64,000 nt of DNA from Undibacterium umbellatum (GTDB lineage Bacteria; Pseudomonadota; Gammaproteobacteria; Burkholderiales; Burkholderiaceae_D): positions 1 through 64,000 of the forward strand of contig NZ_JACOFX010000020.1 of the NCBI RefSeq assembly GCF_014284125.1, written 5' to 3'. A model generated the notes under the pieces. The model ran no database searches. It saw only the letters and a program-made list of their open reading frames with translations, and had not been told where the DNA came from. The number at the start of each line of letters is the position of its first letter. Position 1 is the first letter of the stretch. The position numbers and the translations under genes were made by a program. Shown here piece by piece: positions 18,269-25,653 of this stretch.

Positions 18269-18447
18269 AATTCCTCCACAAAAAAATATCGATCAAACAA
18301 AGTTTTCAATTGTCCAGATTTATTAGGATCAAATTGATTAAGTTCTTCTCCCAAAGTTTCTTCTCTGTCATAGACATCAAAACAGTTCAAAAAATCTTCT
18401 GGGCCAACAATAAAATCTGCACTGCTATTAACATGTTTCAATCTCAT
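18259..18447 (-). CDS. Small hypothetical, 62 residues
   Basis: An acidic 62-residue protein (MRLKHVNSSADFIVGPEDF...), overlapping the following 88-residue gene by 10 bp. No family recognised. It could be a genuine small immunity-type gene or a fragment of one. No signal peptide or membrane segment. Confidence 0.4.
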   Translation of the reverse strand: MRLKHVNSSADFIVGPEDFLNCFDVYDREETLGEELNQFDPNKSGQLKTLFDRYFFVEEFWH

Positions 18448-18605
18448 AAGTATTTACCAATTTGGGAATGCAGTAAATGGGGCATTCAAATTTTTATCAA
18501 AACCAACCGTCCACTTTGAAAGGTTGGAGTTAAAAATCGGCGATGCAGGCACTTGTGAGTTGGGATTAAACCCTATATCAGGCTAAATGCCTATGGGTAC
18601 TTGGA

Positions 18606-18645
18606 TGAAAATCTCGAAAAAACGGGCAATGTCTTGCCCGTAGAG
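18606..18645 (-). pseudogene. Trace of an effector N-terminus
   Basis: About 40 bp around ACGGGCAATGTCTTGCCCG closely resemble the DNA for the GYGQDMAR segment in the effectors at 14000 and 20680. It lies in a 250-bp non-coding gap and has no open frame. It is the last visible piece of another lost cassette head. Confidence 0.55.
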
Positions 18646-18694
18646 TCTCAAAGTAGAAACCATCAACACATGGGTTGAAAACATGCACTAGATA

Positions 18695-19243
18695 CTAAGT
18701 TTCTTTTTCCAGCCATGATTGCACTGGTTGAATATCGAATTCTTCATGGCTCCTTTTGTCGATATCCACAATCATATTCTTGAGATAGGACTCAAGAGCT
18801 GAGAATTTGACCCAAAAATGAATAGGTTGACCATCCTCATCAAGGCGAGAAAAATCAGGCTTACTCTTGTACTTCAAGATTAAAGGCACGTCTCTATACT
18901 TCCAGACGGGTGTTTGATGTATCAGACACCAAACACCATCTTCGTGCACTTCAATAGGAATATGATAGCTCTCATAGACAGTATCAAAATTAGTTCTATG
19001 GAGAAAAAACAATCCTAGCTCGCCACTAAAACTTGGCAACTCACGCCATCCTGCCTGACCACAACCTTGCACTTTCAACCGCTCATGCCCAAAACTAAAA
19101 TAGCGATGTCTGAATAAGTATTTGGTTCTATAGACTGTACCTAACTCCAGAATACTTTCATCGTCTTCCACATAGGGAAGCCTGGCGAGTATCAAATCAT
19201 TATATTTTAACAGTCGTTTGAAAGAATCTATAAATAGAAACAT
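18695..19243 (-). CDS. Probable immunity protein for 498-residue effector
   Basis: A 182-residue soluble protein without signal peptide (MFLFIDSFKRLLKYNDLILAR...), rich in aromatic residues (FRHRYFSFGHERL, YHIPIEVHEDGVWCLIH). It lies 127 bp after the effector at 19370, on the same strand. Position alone suggests an immunity function. No family recognised. The spacing is looser than in the other pairs, and the cytoplasmic prediction fits less well with a peptidoglycan-type effector, so the pairing is tentative. Confidence 0.5.
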   Translation of the reverse strand: MFLFIDSFKRLLKYNDLILARLPYVEDDESILELGTVYRTKYLFRHRYFSFGHERLKVQGCGQAGWRELPSFSGELGLFFLHRTNFDTVYESYHIPIEVHEDGVWCLIHQTPVWKYRDVPLILKYKSKPDFSRLDEDGQPIHFWVKFSALESYLKNMIVDIDKRSHEEFDIQPVQSWLEKET

Positions 19244-19369
19244 TTAATCCCATCTCCTGCAAAATACGATTATCAGGCCTACATACACGCACAGCGTATG
19301 TGATCAGATTCACTTTTATTGCTTACAACTGTACTATGGCTCAATCTAAATTCACATTATAAACTGTAG

Positions 19370-20866
19370 TCATTGCTTCCAAGGTGTAGCGCCAGCATCA
19401 ATCATCCTAGGAATATACTTCAAGAGTGTACCTGAATTTTCCGGTATCGGCAGTCCTAAGCTTGCCGGATATGTTGCACAATTATATGGAGTTTTCCCAC
19501 CACCTCCAGGCTTAAATGAATAAGGAAATTCAGGCAATGGAACTTCCACGCCGCGTGAATTATGAAGCTGCTGTGCCAGTTCAAATTGTGGACGTGTAAC
19601 GGGAATATCTAGTTTATATACAGTCTGTTTGCCTAGCCCACCTCGAGCTTGAAGATTACTTTCCAATGCTTGCTCAAAAAATTCTCTATCTTTGTTTATG
19701 ATCCCAGGAACGACCTCTCCTTTTCGCAATCTTGCTCCTGCATTTTCTATGTCACTCACTATTTTTGGACCATGCCCATATATTGTATTACCTCTATCAA
19801 AGCTGTATCCAACATGACCGTACAACAGGAGAGGATTTGAAATTCTTGCCGTCAATTCCTTGGTACCAGGTGTAGCAAACAATGAGTACGAATATGGTTC
19901 GTATCCACTGTCAGCCCCAAAATTATTGGTCACTCTTTCGGCATCAATAATCTTTTTTTCCTGAGATGCAATTATATTTGCACGTCGCATCGCATTGACG
20001 GACTGCATGCCTAAGTTCAAGGTCTTCCCAGCTCCAATGCCCAATGCCGTGCCAGCCAATGAACTCCCCTGAACACGCCCCTCCTCTCTTCCTGCGCTTG
20101 CGAAATCACCCTTCCTTGCATCCAGAAATGCGCGGCGCTGCTCGTCTTGCATACGCTTGCCACCTTCTATGAAAGCAGACGGAAAATCGTTGAACATGGA
20201 ACCTACTGCTGATGGAATGTTCGGTATGCCTTCAATCAGATCTCGTGCACCACTTTTCAAACCGTCCCATTTTCCTGAATAAAAATCGGCAATATCTTGA
20301 AGATTTAGGTGTGGACTATACACATGACCAAGTTTTTGATTCGGAAATGCCGTGTAAGACCTTGGCATCATGCGCATCTCCTCCTGATTAAGAAGACCCC
20401 GATTGCTGACCCCTTTATCATTTCTGGTAACCGAAGATATGCTCCTTATGTCTTCATTACGCATCAATTGTGCGGTTTTCTTTGGATAGACAGGGCTCTG
20501 TTGAATGCGCTGAACTCCCTGGTCGATTTTATTTCCTGATGCGCCGAGACCAAATTGGCCAAAATCACCGTCCTGATAGTCCGCTTTTTCTGCGCGCAGA
20601 AAATCCGATTTCGCCAAATCACCCGTATCGGATATCACGCCGATGGATTCAGGTCGATTTGGCTGAAATTCTCTGGAACGGGCCATGTCTTGTCCGTAAC
20701 CGAAATCCATCTCTATACCACGAGCAAATGGTGGTGGTTCTGACCTTAATTCAAGATCATCACTGGCCATGCTCCAAGGAAAATAGCTGTCATTAGCTCC
20801 TTCGCCTGATGTATCAATGAGATAGGGAAGTCCATCCTCTCCAAAAATTCTTTGAAAATTTGCCAT
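19370..20866 (-). CDS. Cassette effector, His...Cys papain-like C-terminus
   Basis: A 498-residue protein. Residues 1-105 are the conserved array N-terminus (MANFQRIFGEDGLPYL, SEPPPFARGI, FGYGQDMARSREFQP, LAKSDFLRAEKADYQ). No LysM-like segment follows; instead there is a unique linker with YSPHLNLQDIADFYSGKW and a Gly/Ala-rich helix region near 260-290. The C-terminal domain has LLYGHVGYSFD (His near 347) and, about 115 residues later, TPYNCATYPASLGLP (Cys near 464). HVG(Y/I) followed later by NCAT is the pattern of permuted papain-like (NlpC/P60, LRAT or YiiX-type) enzymes. Its substrate could be peptidoglycan or a lipid or protein; I cannot choose. No signal peptide. Confidence 0.65.
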   Translation of the reverse strand: MANFQRIFGEDGLPYLIDTSGEGANDSYFPWSMASDDLELRSEPPPFARGIEMDFGYGQDMARSREFQPNRPESIGVISDTGDLAKSDFLRAEKADYQDGDFGQFGLGASGNKIDQGVQRIQQSPVYPKKTAQLMRNEDIRSISSVTRNDKGVSNRGLLNQEEMRMMPRSYTAFPNQKLGHVYSPHLNLQDIADFYSGKWDGLKSGARDLIEGIPNIPSAVGSMFNDFPSAFIEGGKRMQDEQRRAFLDARKGDFASAGREEGRVQGSSLAGTALGIGAGKTLNLGMQSVNAMRRANIIASQEKKIIDAERVTNNFGADSGYEPYSYSLFATPGTKELTARISNPLLLYGHVGYSFDRGNTIYGHGPKIVSDIENAGARLRKGEVVPGIINKDREFFEQALESNLQARGGLGKQTVYKLDIPVTRPQFELAQQLHNSRGVEVPLPEFPYSFKPGGGGKTPYNCATYPASLGLPIPENSGTLLKYIPRMIDAGATPWKQ

Positions 20867-20953
20867 TGGTTGTTTCCTTTAAAAATGTATTTGCCATACC
20901 TGCTCTCGCCTGCGCTAATGCATAGATATCAATAGAGCATAATTTTTATGGAC

Positions 20954-20988
20954 AAAAAAAGAGGCTGCCCAAGATAGGCAGCCTCTTT
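20954..20988 (-). terminator. Cassette terminator, copy 1
   Basis: 12-bp stem (20958-20969 with 20977-20988), same sequence as at 14284 and 16801, with the T-run on the minus-strand side. It separates the 81-residue gene from the 498-residue effector. Confidence 0.85.
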
Positions 20989-21014
20989 CTCGTTATGCTT
21001 GGCAAGTAAGTTAT

Positions 21015-21260
21015 CTAGCCAGGTCGTTTGGTCGTAGCGACCAGATCATTAAACAAGCCACTGATGAAAGGCCAGGCCTGTTCAATTTGCGCTTCCACAT
21101 TCAGACTGGTGGCGATGAAGTTGCGTATGATCAGAGCCTTGCTATTGCCTGGTGTCGCAGGGATCAGGCTTTCTATGTCGAGTATCAGTTTCTTGATTTG
21201 CTCTTTGTGTTCAGCCAGAAAGCTGATGACTTGCAATATGGTTGCGGCGATTTGCAGCAT
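21015..21260 (-). CDS. 81-residue phage lysis-module protein, copy 2
   Basis: Differs from the copy at 24436 at only a few positions (for example ISGLF for VSGLF, KRPG for KRPN at the end). Same start context, GGACAAACC before the ATG. See the entry at 24436 for what can be said of the protein. Confidence 0.7.
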   Translation of the reverse strand: MLQIAATILQVISFLAEHKEQIKKLILDIESLIPATPGNSKALIIRNFIATSLNVEAQIEQAWPFISGLFNDLVATTKRPG

Positions 21261-21299
21261 GGTTTGTCCTTTAAAATTGACATGTATATTTCAGGGTGA

Positions 21300-21500
21300 T
21301 GCCGCCGATTGAGTTGAGGTAATCGCGTGCCGAATCAACCACGGAACGTGGTATCGAGCCCGGCAAGCGGGTTGTCGCTGCCGACAATTGCCCTGTAAGG
21401 ATGGTGCTGCAGGCAATTGTTGCAGCAAGTGTCGATATTGCGGGTAAGAGACCGTTTTTCTAAGCAGCGCGTGCTCTCGATCTATAATGATCTCGACCGG
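21300..21500 (-). pseudogene. Decayed 3' end of the holin-like gene, copy 1
   Basis: Same decayed fragment as at 17150-17345: a minus-strand frame ends ...SDNPLAG.(D/N)TTFR(G/S) and the upstream part is frameshifted relative to the intact holin-like gene. It lies between the 81-residue gene and the exported gene at 21637. Confidence 0.75.
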
Positions 21501-21542
21501 TGGCAAGGATGGGGGGGTGACTATTTAAAAATGGGTAGCAGT

Positions 21543-21578
21543 AACCACCATCACTTTGTCAGATGTGTGATGGTGGTT
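21543..21578 (-). terminator. Hairpin after exported partner gene, copy B
   Basis: 12-bp inverted repeat (AACCACCATCAC at 21543-21554 with GTGATGGTGGTT at 21567-21578) about 60 bp past the stop of the gene at 21637. Probably ends that transcript; the following T-rich stretch is loose. Confidence 0.55.
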
Positions 21579-21636
21579 AGGTTGCTAATTTCAAAAGGCT
21601 GAAGGTGACGGGAGGTACAAAGTATTCTCGTTGGAC

Positions 21637-22170
21637 CTACATTTTTTTGGGACAATTCGGCTCTACCTCATATCCCAGGGAAATATACAAATGACTCAGT
21701 TTCTTCTTTCCTTCACGCCTGATCAAATGCATTCCTTCTGAGCTATAGCAAGTCAACACTGTTGAAACCATTTTTTCGTCAGTGATTTGATATTGCATAC
21801 CTTTGGCTTGAACATTCACACTTTTCCCGATAACAGCAAGCCCAACAAAAGGATCTGGATAAGAGATGGAATTGCTGAATTTCAAGCGATATGCATGTAT
21901 CTTCCGATTGCTCATCTCATCGGTAACAACATCACCAGGGTCTAATTGAATTTCCTTTTCAATTACTGCTTTTGTACAGCATTGTGCTTTGCCACCCTTA
22001 CCAGGAAATTCAAGCTGAATTTCATCTGCTCCAGATAAAACTCCAGCAGTAAATAGCAAGGGAGGCTTATCAGGGAATACTTTTACAATTCCATCAAGAG
22101 CTGTCGTCGCGTATATTGACTGGGATAGTAATAATCCCATTGATAGCATGAGTGTATTTTTAATTTCCAT
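21637..22170 (-). CDS. Exported protein, probable immunity protein, copy B
   Basis: A 177-residue paralogue of the gene at 17479, with signal peptide (MEIKNTLMLSMGLLLSQSIYA), the QCCTKA cysteine pair, and C-terminus VEPNCPKKM. Differences are scattered substitutions, with no frameshift. Its ATG overlaps the stop of a 51-codon remnant by 11 bp. Periplasmic location again points to protection against an envelope-acting toxin. It may now be an orphan immunity gene, because only the toxin's C-terminal tail precedes it. Confidence 0.65.
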   Translation of the reverse strand: MEIKNTLMLSMGLLLSQSIYATTALDGIVKVFPDKPPLLFTAGVLSGADEIQLEFPGKGGKAQCCTKAVIEKEIQLDPGDVVTDEMSNRKIHAYRLKFSNSISYPDPFVGLAVIGKSVNVQAKGMQYQITDEKMVSTVLTCYSSEGMHLIRREGKKKLSHLYISLGYEVEPNCPKKM

Positions 22171-22315
22171 TATCTGACCAGTGTGGTTTATCGGATACTA
22201 ACTTTCGCACGCCATAACTTGCCCCCACGGGATAAAGATCACTTTCCTTATCTACTCGGACGGCATTACCATTTGCATCAGTAACGGTGCCTCCAAGCAA
22301 ACCAGTAACCCTCAT
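22160..22315 (-). pseudogene. C-terminal tail of a lost effector
   Basis: A 51-codon frame too short for usual gene calls. It starts at an in-frame ATG (MRVTGLLGG) and reads TVTDANGNAVRVDKESDLYP and then SDKPHWSDNGN before the stop, which lies inside the start of the exported gene at 22170. The KPHWSDN end is shared with the 88-residue gene at 18002. It looks like the end of a larger enzyme domain whose front has been lost, left attached to its cognate immunity gene. Confidence 0.6.
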
Positions 22316-22417
22316 GTCTAGCACTACTTAAGCTGTGCATCGCGAAAAGAGTACAGGTGGATATCTGGTATTTAAAACAGCTGAGCTTTAAATGACAAAG
22401 TCACCTCAAGCATAAAT

Positions 22418-22885
22418 TTAGCCTCTGGAGATTTCTGCTGTCACCCACATCAACCCTACACATGCCAGCAACATCTCTGGATTGAAGGCTATACATCCCG
22501 GCGCTGTCTGCATTCTGGTACTTGACGCCGACTTTTGTGGTGAATCCACCAGCTCATAAATCTCATCCGGATGGCCCACGTGTCTGATCACCCAAGTGAC
22601 TACTTTTCCGCGTTCATTTTCACTTCTTTCCCATCCAAATTCATACGTATCCTGACTGGAATAGAAACCGGTCTGGATGAAAAAATATTTCTTTTTGAAT
22701 TTGTACTCGGTCGTCCCAAATCGAAAATAGGAACGGGCATCGGTGGACATAATGAACTGGTCACCTTTGCGAATATCCAGTCTTTGTTCTTTCCAGATGA
22801 ATTCATAGGAACTAACATCAAATGAATCTGATACGCATTTTAATTTACCGTTAAAAAATGATGTTCTACCCAGTTCAATCCACAT
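22418..22885 (-). CDS. Probable immunity protein for 460-residue effector
   Basis: A 155-residue protein (MWIELGRTSFFNGKLKCVSD...) with many aromatic residues and a hydrophobic C-terminal segment (MLLACVGLMWVTAEI) that could be a single membrane anchor. It begins 16 bp after the stop of the effector at 22902. Position and size fit an immunity protein. No family recognised. Confidence 0.55.
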   Translation of the reverse strand: MWIELGRTSFFNGKLKCVSDSFDVSSYEFIWKEQRLDIRKGDQFIMSTDARSYFRFGTTEYKFKKKYFFIQTGFYSSQDTYEFGWERSENERGKVVTWVIRHVGHPDEIYELVDSPQKSASSTRMQTAPGCIAFNPEMLLACVGLMWVTAEISRG

Positions 22886-22901
22886 TATGACGCCTCAGTT
22901 T

Positions 22902-24284
22902 TTATTGTTTACGTTTCCTTAGCTCCAAAGAAACGCCAAAGCCAGGAAAAGCCTTTGAAGAAAGTTCAAAATTTGATGATGGTGTCATCATACTATCACC
23001 ACTCAAATTCTGACGTAAACCCGGCACAACTTCCAGTTTTACAGGCTGTCCTAAAACGCTGACACTTTGTGGGAGTGGAATTGGAATGGCGGGAAGATTT
23101 TTTTCCAAAACATTGTCAAATTTTGGCGCAGAATCTCCCCAGCCATAGGTAAACCGACTAACTTGATCAAGCAAGCCATTTGCCTTCCTGCTCTTGTATT
23201 GTAAGCCGACGCCATCGTTCCCTATCATGAATTTCTTATCTCCATACTTGACGGCCAGCCTGACGGTATCAGGCGTCACGTATCCTTCGCCGATTCTCTT
23301 TATCGTTCCACCAATCGCATCTTTGACGTCATTTTGCAATGTGCCATTCATAGCCGAGTCATATGTTGAGGCCGTTAATTTTCCGAGCCCCAGCCCTGCA
23401 TCAATCAAATTGAATCCCAATTCACGAGGATAACTATTATATTTCGCTATTTTTCCTAAAACACTATCGCCTTCGCTCAAAATTATCTCGTCATTTCTTT
23501 TTCGGGTATGAGCCTTCAGATCATCCCAGACCGTCCGCATATCGTCATATGACTGAGAAAAACGTGACGGTTCATCCAATGAATTTGTCAGACTCACACG
23601 CATTGCACGCTGTGCATCCTGCATAATTCTCAATTTTCTCGCTTCATCGGCACGAACATAGTTTGGGTCGGCATCTTTTTCAGCCTGAGTTGTCCGCCAC
23701 AAGTAGCCATTGGTCAGTGGATCACTTTGTGCTGCCTCTCTGCGCTTTTGAACAAAGTTGGCGTTTCCGGCCCAATAATCCTTGAACTGACCTGGACTGA
23801 CATCAATCTGATGCAGGCTGTCCAGGCTTGGGCTGTTTATTACACGATTCACGCCCAGTTGATGTGCACTCCGCATACCATTCAAATTGGCATACTGAAT
23901 CAACTCACCGGCGCTTGGCGTATATCCATAATTCTTCCTGAATAGTGCTGTCATGGTGTCACCGGCGCGGCTAAGGTCTCGTTTGTCAAAGGCGTCGGTT
24001 GCATATCCAGATTTTTCTGATCGTAAGAAGTTGGACTTGGCCAGTTCAACATCGTCATCTATCGCGCCCCGACCTGGCATGGCAACGGGGGCAAATAAAT
24101 TGCTACTGTCAGACATGGGCAGACTGTAGCCAAAGTCACGCTGTGCTTCTGCATAACCCGGCAACATCCCTGGGTCAGACCTGAGTATGCTCAGATCATT
24201 TAAGTAACTGCTGTCTTCATCAAGCTTCAAATCCTTATACAGATCAGACAAGTCAGATTCATCTTCGTAAAGTTTGTACGCCAT
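22902..24284 (-). CDS. Cassette effector with LysM-like segment, unknown toxin end
   Basis: A 460-residue protein and the first cassette behind the lysis genes. Its N-terminus (MAYKLYEDESDLSDLYKDL) differs from the MANFQR type, but it retains the later motif LAKSNFLRSEKSGY (81-94) and a clear LysM-like segment at 107-150 (AGDTMTALFRKNYGYTPS, ELIQYANLNG). The C-terminal 300 residues include a charged helical region, an amphipathic GFNLIDAGLGLGKLTAS stretch and a beta-rich end; I cannot assign an activity. It has its own ribosome site (AAGAGAAA). A likely immunity gene follows after 16 bp. It could be the ancestral cassette, because it alone sits beside the intact holin gene. Confidence 0.6.
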   Translation of the reverse strand: MAYKLYEDESDLSDLYKDLKLDEDSSYLNDLSILRSDPGMLPGYAEAQRDFGYSLPMSDSSNLFAPVAMPGRGAIDDDVELAKSNFLRSEKSGYATDAFDKRDLSRAGDTMTALFRKNYGYTPSAGELIQYANLNGMRSAHQLGVNRVINSPSLDSLHQIDVSPGQFKDYWAGNANFVQKRREAAQSDPLTNGYLWRTTQAEKDADPNYVRADEARKLRIMQDAQRAMRVSLTNSLDEPSRFSQSYDDMRTVWDDLKAHTRKRNDEIILSEGDSVLGKIAKYNSYPRELGFNLIDAGLGLGKLTASTYDSAMNGTLQNDVKDAIGGTIKRIGEGYVTPDTVRLAVKYGDKKFMIGNDGVGLQYKSRKANGLLDQVSRFTYGWGDSAPKFDNVLEKNLPAIPIPLPQSVSVLGQPVKLEVVPGLRQNLSGDSMMTPSSNFELSSKAFPGFGVSLELRKRKQ

Positions 24285-24303
24285 ATTTTTCTCTTGATAC
24301 GGT

Positions 24304-24327
24304 TGAGGCGTGCATTTGCATGCCTCA
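24304..24327. promoter_or_regulatory. Inverted repeat before first effector
   Basis: A hairpin with 9 of 10 positions paired (TGAGGCGTGC with GCATGCCTCA) lies about 20 bp before the ATG at 24284. It has no T-run, so it is not an obvious terminator. It replaces the standard cassette terminator seen upstream of the other effectors and might affect translation. Confidence 0.35.
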
Positions 24328-24435
24328 GGTGGTTTAGGTAATATTTTCTAACAGAACGGATGCACAGAATCCTGCCTGTCAGCATATGTTTGTAAAAGCG
24401 GCGATGGAGGATTTTCTTGTGTGGTGAAAATGATT

Positions 24436-24681
24436 TTAGTTCGGGCGTTTGGTCGCAGCGACCAGATCATTAAACAAGCCACTGACGAAAGGCCAGGCTT
24501 GTTCAATTTGTGCTTCCACGTTAAGACTGGTAGCGATGAAATTGCGTATGATCAGAGCCTTGCTATTACCTGGTGTCGCAGGGATCAGGCTTTCTATGTC
24601 GAGTATCAGTTTCTTGATTTGCTCTTTGTGTTCAGCCAGAAAGCTGATGACTTGCAATATGGTTGCGGCGATTTGCAGCAT
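24436..24681 (-). CDS. 81-residue phage lysis-module protein, copy 1
   Basis: MLQIAATILQVISFLAEHKE at the start, then KKLILDIESLIPATPG and a C-terminal helix SLNVEAQIEQAWPFVSGLFN. It follows the holin-like gene at 24756 by about 75 bp, which is probably its original position in the phage. The sequence pattern (amphipathic N-terminus, IE.LIP.TPG turn, W..V..L terminal helix) resembles small uncharacterised proteins found in phage lysis cassettes. No transmembrane helix is certain. Confidence 0.7.
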   Translation of the reverse strand: MLQIAATILQVISFLAEHKEQIKKLILDIESLIPATPGNSKALIIRNFIATSLNVEAQIEQAWPFVSGLFNDLVAATKRPN

Positions 24682-24755
24682 GGTTTGTCCTTTAAAATTG
24701 ACATGTATATTTCAAAGTGATGCCGTCGATTGAGTTGAGGTAGTCGCGCGCCGAA

Positions 24756-25178
24756 TCAACCACGGAATGTGGTGTTGAGCCCGGCAAGCGGATTGTCGCT
24801 GTCGACAACTGTGGTGTCAGGCTGATGTTGCAGCGCGGCTGTTGCCATAGGTGTTGATATTGCTGGCACGCTGCCGATGAAACTATGATCTTCGATTGGA
24901 GCGGGTTGCCCTGCTTTTGCTGGCAATAGACCGACTCTTTTAGAGGTAATGACAGGGAGCACGACACCGACAAGACTGACGACGCCAATAGCAACACCAT
25001 TGAGCTGTTCTGAGGTGATGGCCAAATGGATACCAAATGCGTCACCAAATTGCGCCAGCGCACCCAATGCTGCGGCCAGAGCGGCGACTGAGATGCCGCC
25101 GTTTTTCCAGAGTTCAACATTGCTGATCTCGCTGCCTTTGCGAAAAAGATTAATGACTGCATTGATTTTTTCAAACAT
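24756..25178 (-). CDS. Holin-like membrane protein
   Basis: A 140-residue protein starting at ATG 25178 (MFEKINAVINLFRKGSE), with two hydrophobic segments (GGISVAALAAALGALAQFG at about 31-49 and GVAIGVVSLVGVVLPVI at about 67-83) and a long polar tail ending NPLAGLNTTFRG. Two membrane helices beside an endolysin fit a class II holin. Its start overlaps the endolysin stop by 8 bp, with GGAGACAG as ribosome site. Its 3' end recurs as decayed fragments at 17150 and 21300. Confidence 0.7.
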   Translation of the reverse strand: MFEKINAVINLFRKGSEISNVELWKNGGISVAALAAALGALAQFGDAFGIHLAITSEQLNGVAIGVVSLVGVVLPVITSKRVGLLPAKAGQPAPIEDHSFIGSVPAISTPMATAALQHQPDTTVVDSDNPLAGLNTTFRG

Positions 25179-25653
25179 GATCTGTCTCCCATAAAGCATT
25201 GTTTGCCAGGCGGTTGACCCAACCCGCACCAAAGGTAGGCCAGTTGGATAATTTGGTGTAGAACTTGATGCGGTGAGCAAGCATGCGTTTGAGCAGTTTG
25301 TCGGCATTGAACTTGCCAACTGCTGCCAGGGTGATGGGGCCGATGATGCCGTCTTCAGCGACACCAACGGCACGTTGCAGCAATCTTGCTGCCGTGCCAG
25401 CTCCGCAGTTGACCGCGCAATCGAAGAATTCAAAGGCAACGACCAACGGGAATTGGTCCAGCTGATTAGCATCCCAAAAATCACGCTTGTAAAGTGCTTT
25501 GGCTTGCTCTGCCGTGAGCGCTGCAATATCCAGCTTGGGGTAGCTACGCTGGCTGATACCGAACCGGGTAAGTTTGCCAGCATCCAGCGGATGGTTGCTG
25601 GTGCCACCTTCGTTTTTTAATATGGGAGCAATGCAAGTATTAAAGTTGTTCAT
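25171..25653 (-). CDS. Endolysin, GH108 N-acetylmuramidase
   Basis: A 160-residue endolysin. The N-terminal GH108 domain has ILKNEGGTSNHPLDAG (catalytic Glu near residue 15) and RFGISQ; the C-terminal part is a peptidoglycan-binding domain of the PG_binding_3 type (VAEDGIIGP, then WPTFGAGWVNR). It hydrolyses glycan bonds of peptidoglycan at the end of the lytic cycle and needs the adjacent holins for access. It overlaps both neighbours, which indicates one lysis operon. Confidence 0.9.
   Translation of the reverse strand: MNNFNTCIAPILKNEGGTSNHPLDAGKLTRFGISQRSYPKLDIAALTAEQAKALYKRDFWDANQLDQFPLVVAFEFFDCAVNCGAGTAARLLQRAVGVAEDGIIGPITLAAVGKFNADKLLKRMLAHRIKFYTKLSNWPTFGAGWVNRLANNALWETDHV

Larger units (their letters stand above)
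20867..22170 (-). repeat. Duplicated array segment, copy B
   Basis: Partner of the repeat at 16707-18012. The same order of elements is present: effector leader, terminator, 81-residue gene, holin remnant, hairpin, exported partner gene. Nucleotide identity is high throughout, including the non-coding parts. Confidence 0.85.

Noticed and set aside
9997-24284. Type VI secretion effector cluster
   Set aside because: No VgrG, Hcp, PAAR or adaptor domain accompanies the proteins; the context is phage lysis genes.
24756-25607. 283-codon frame as one gene across the lysis region
   Set aside because: Its first half is a shadow of the endolysin. Only the part from the ATG at 25178 is protein-like, so I called 24756-25178.
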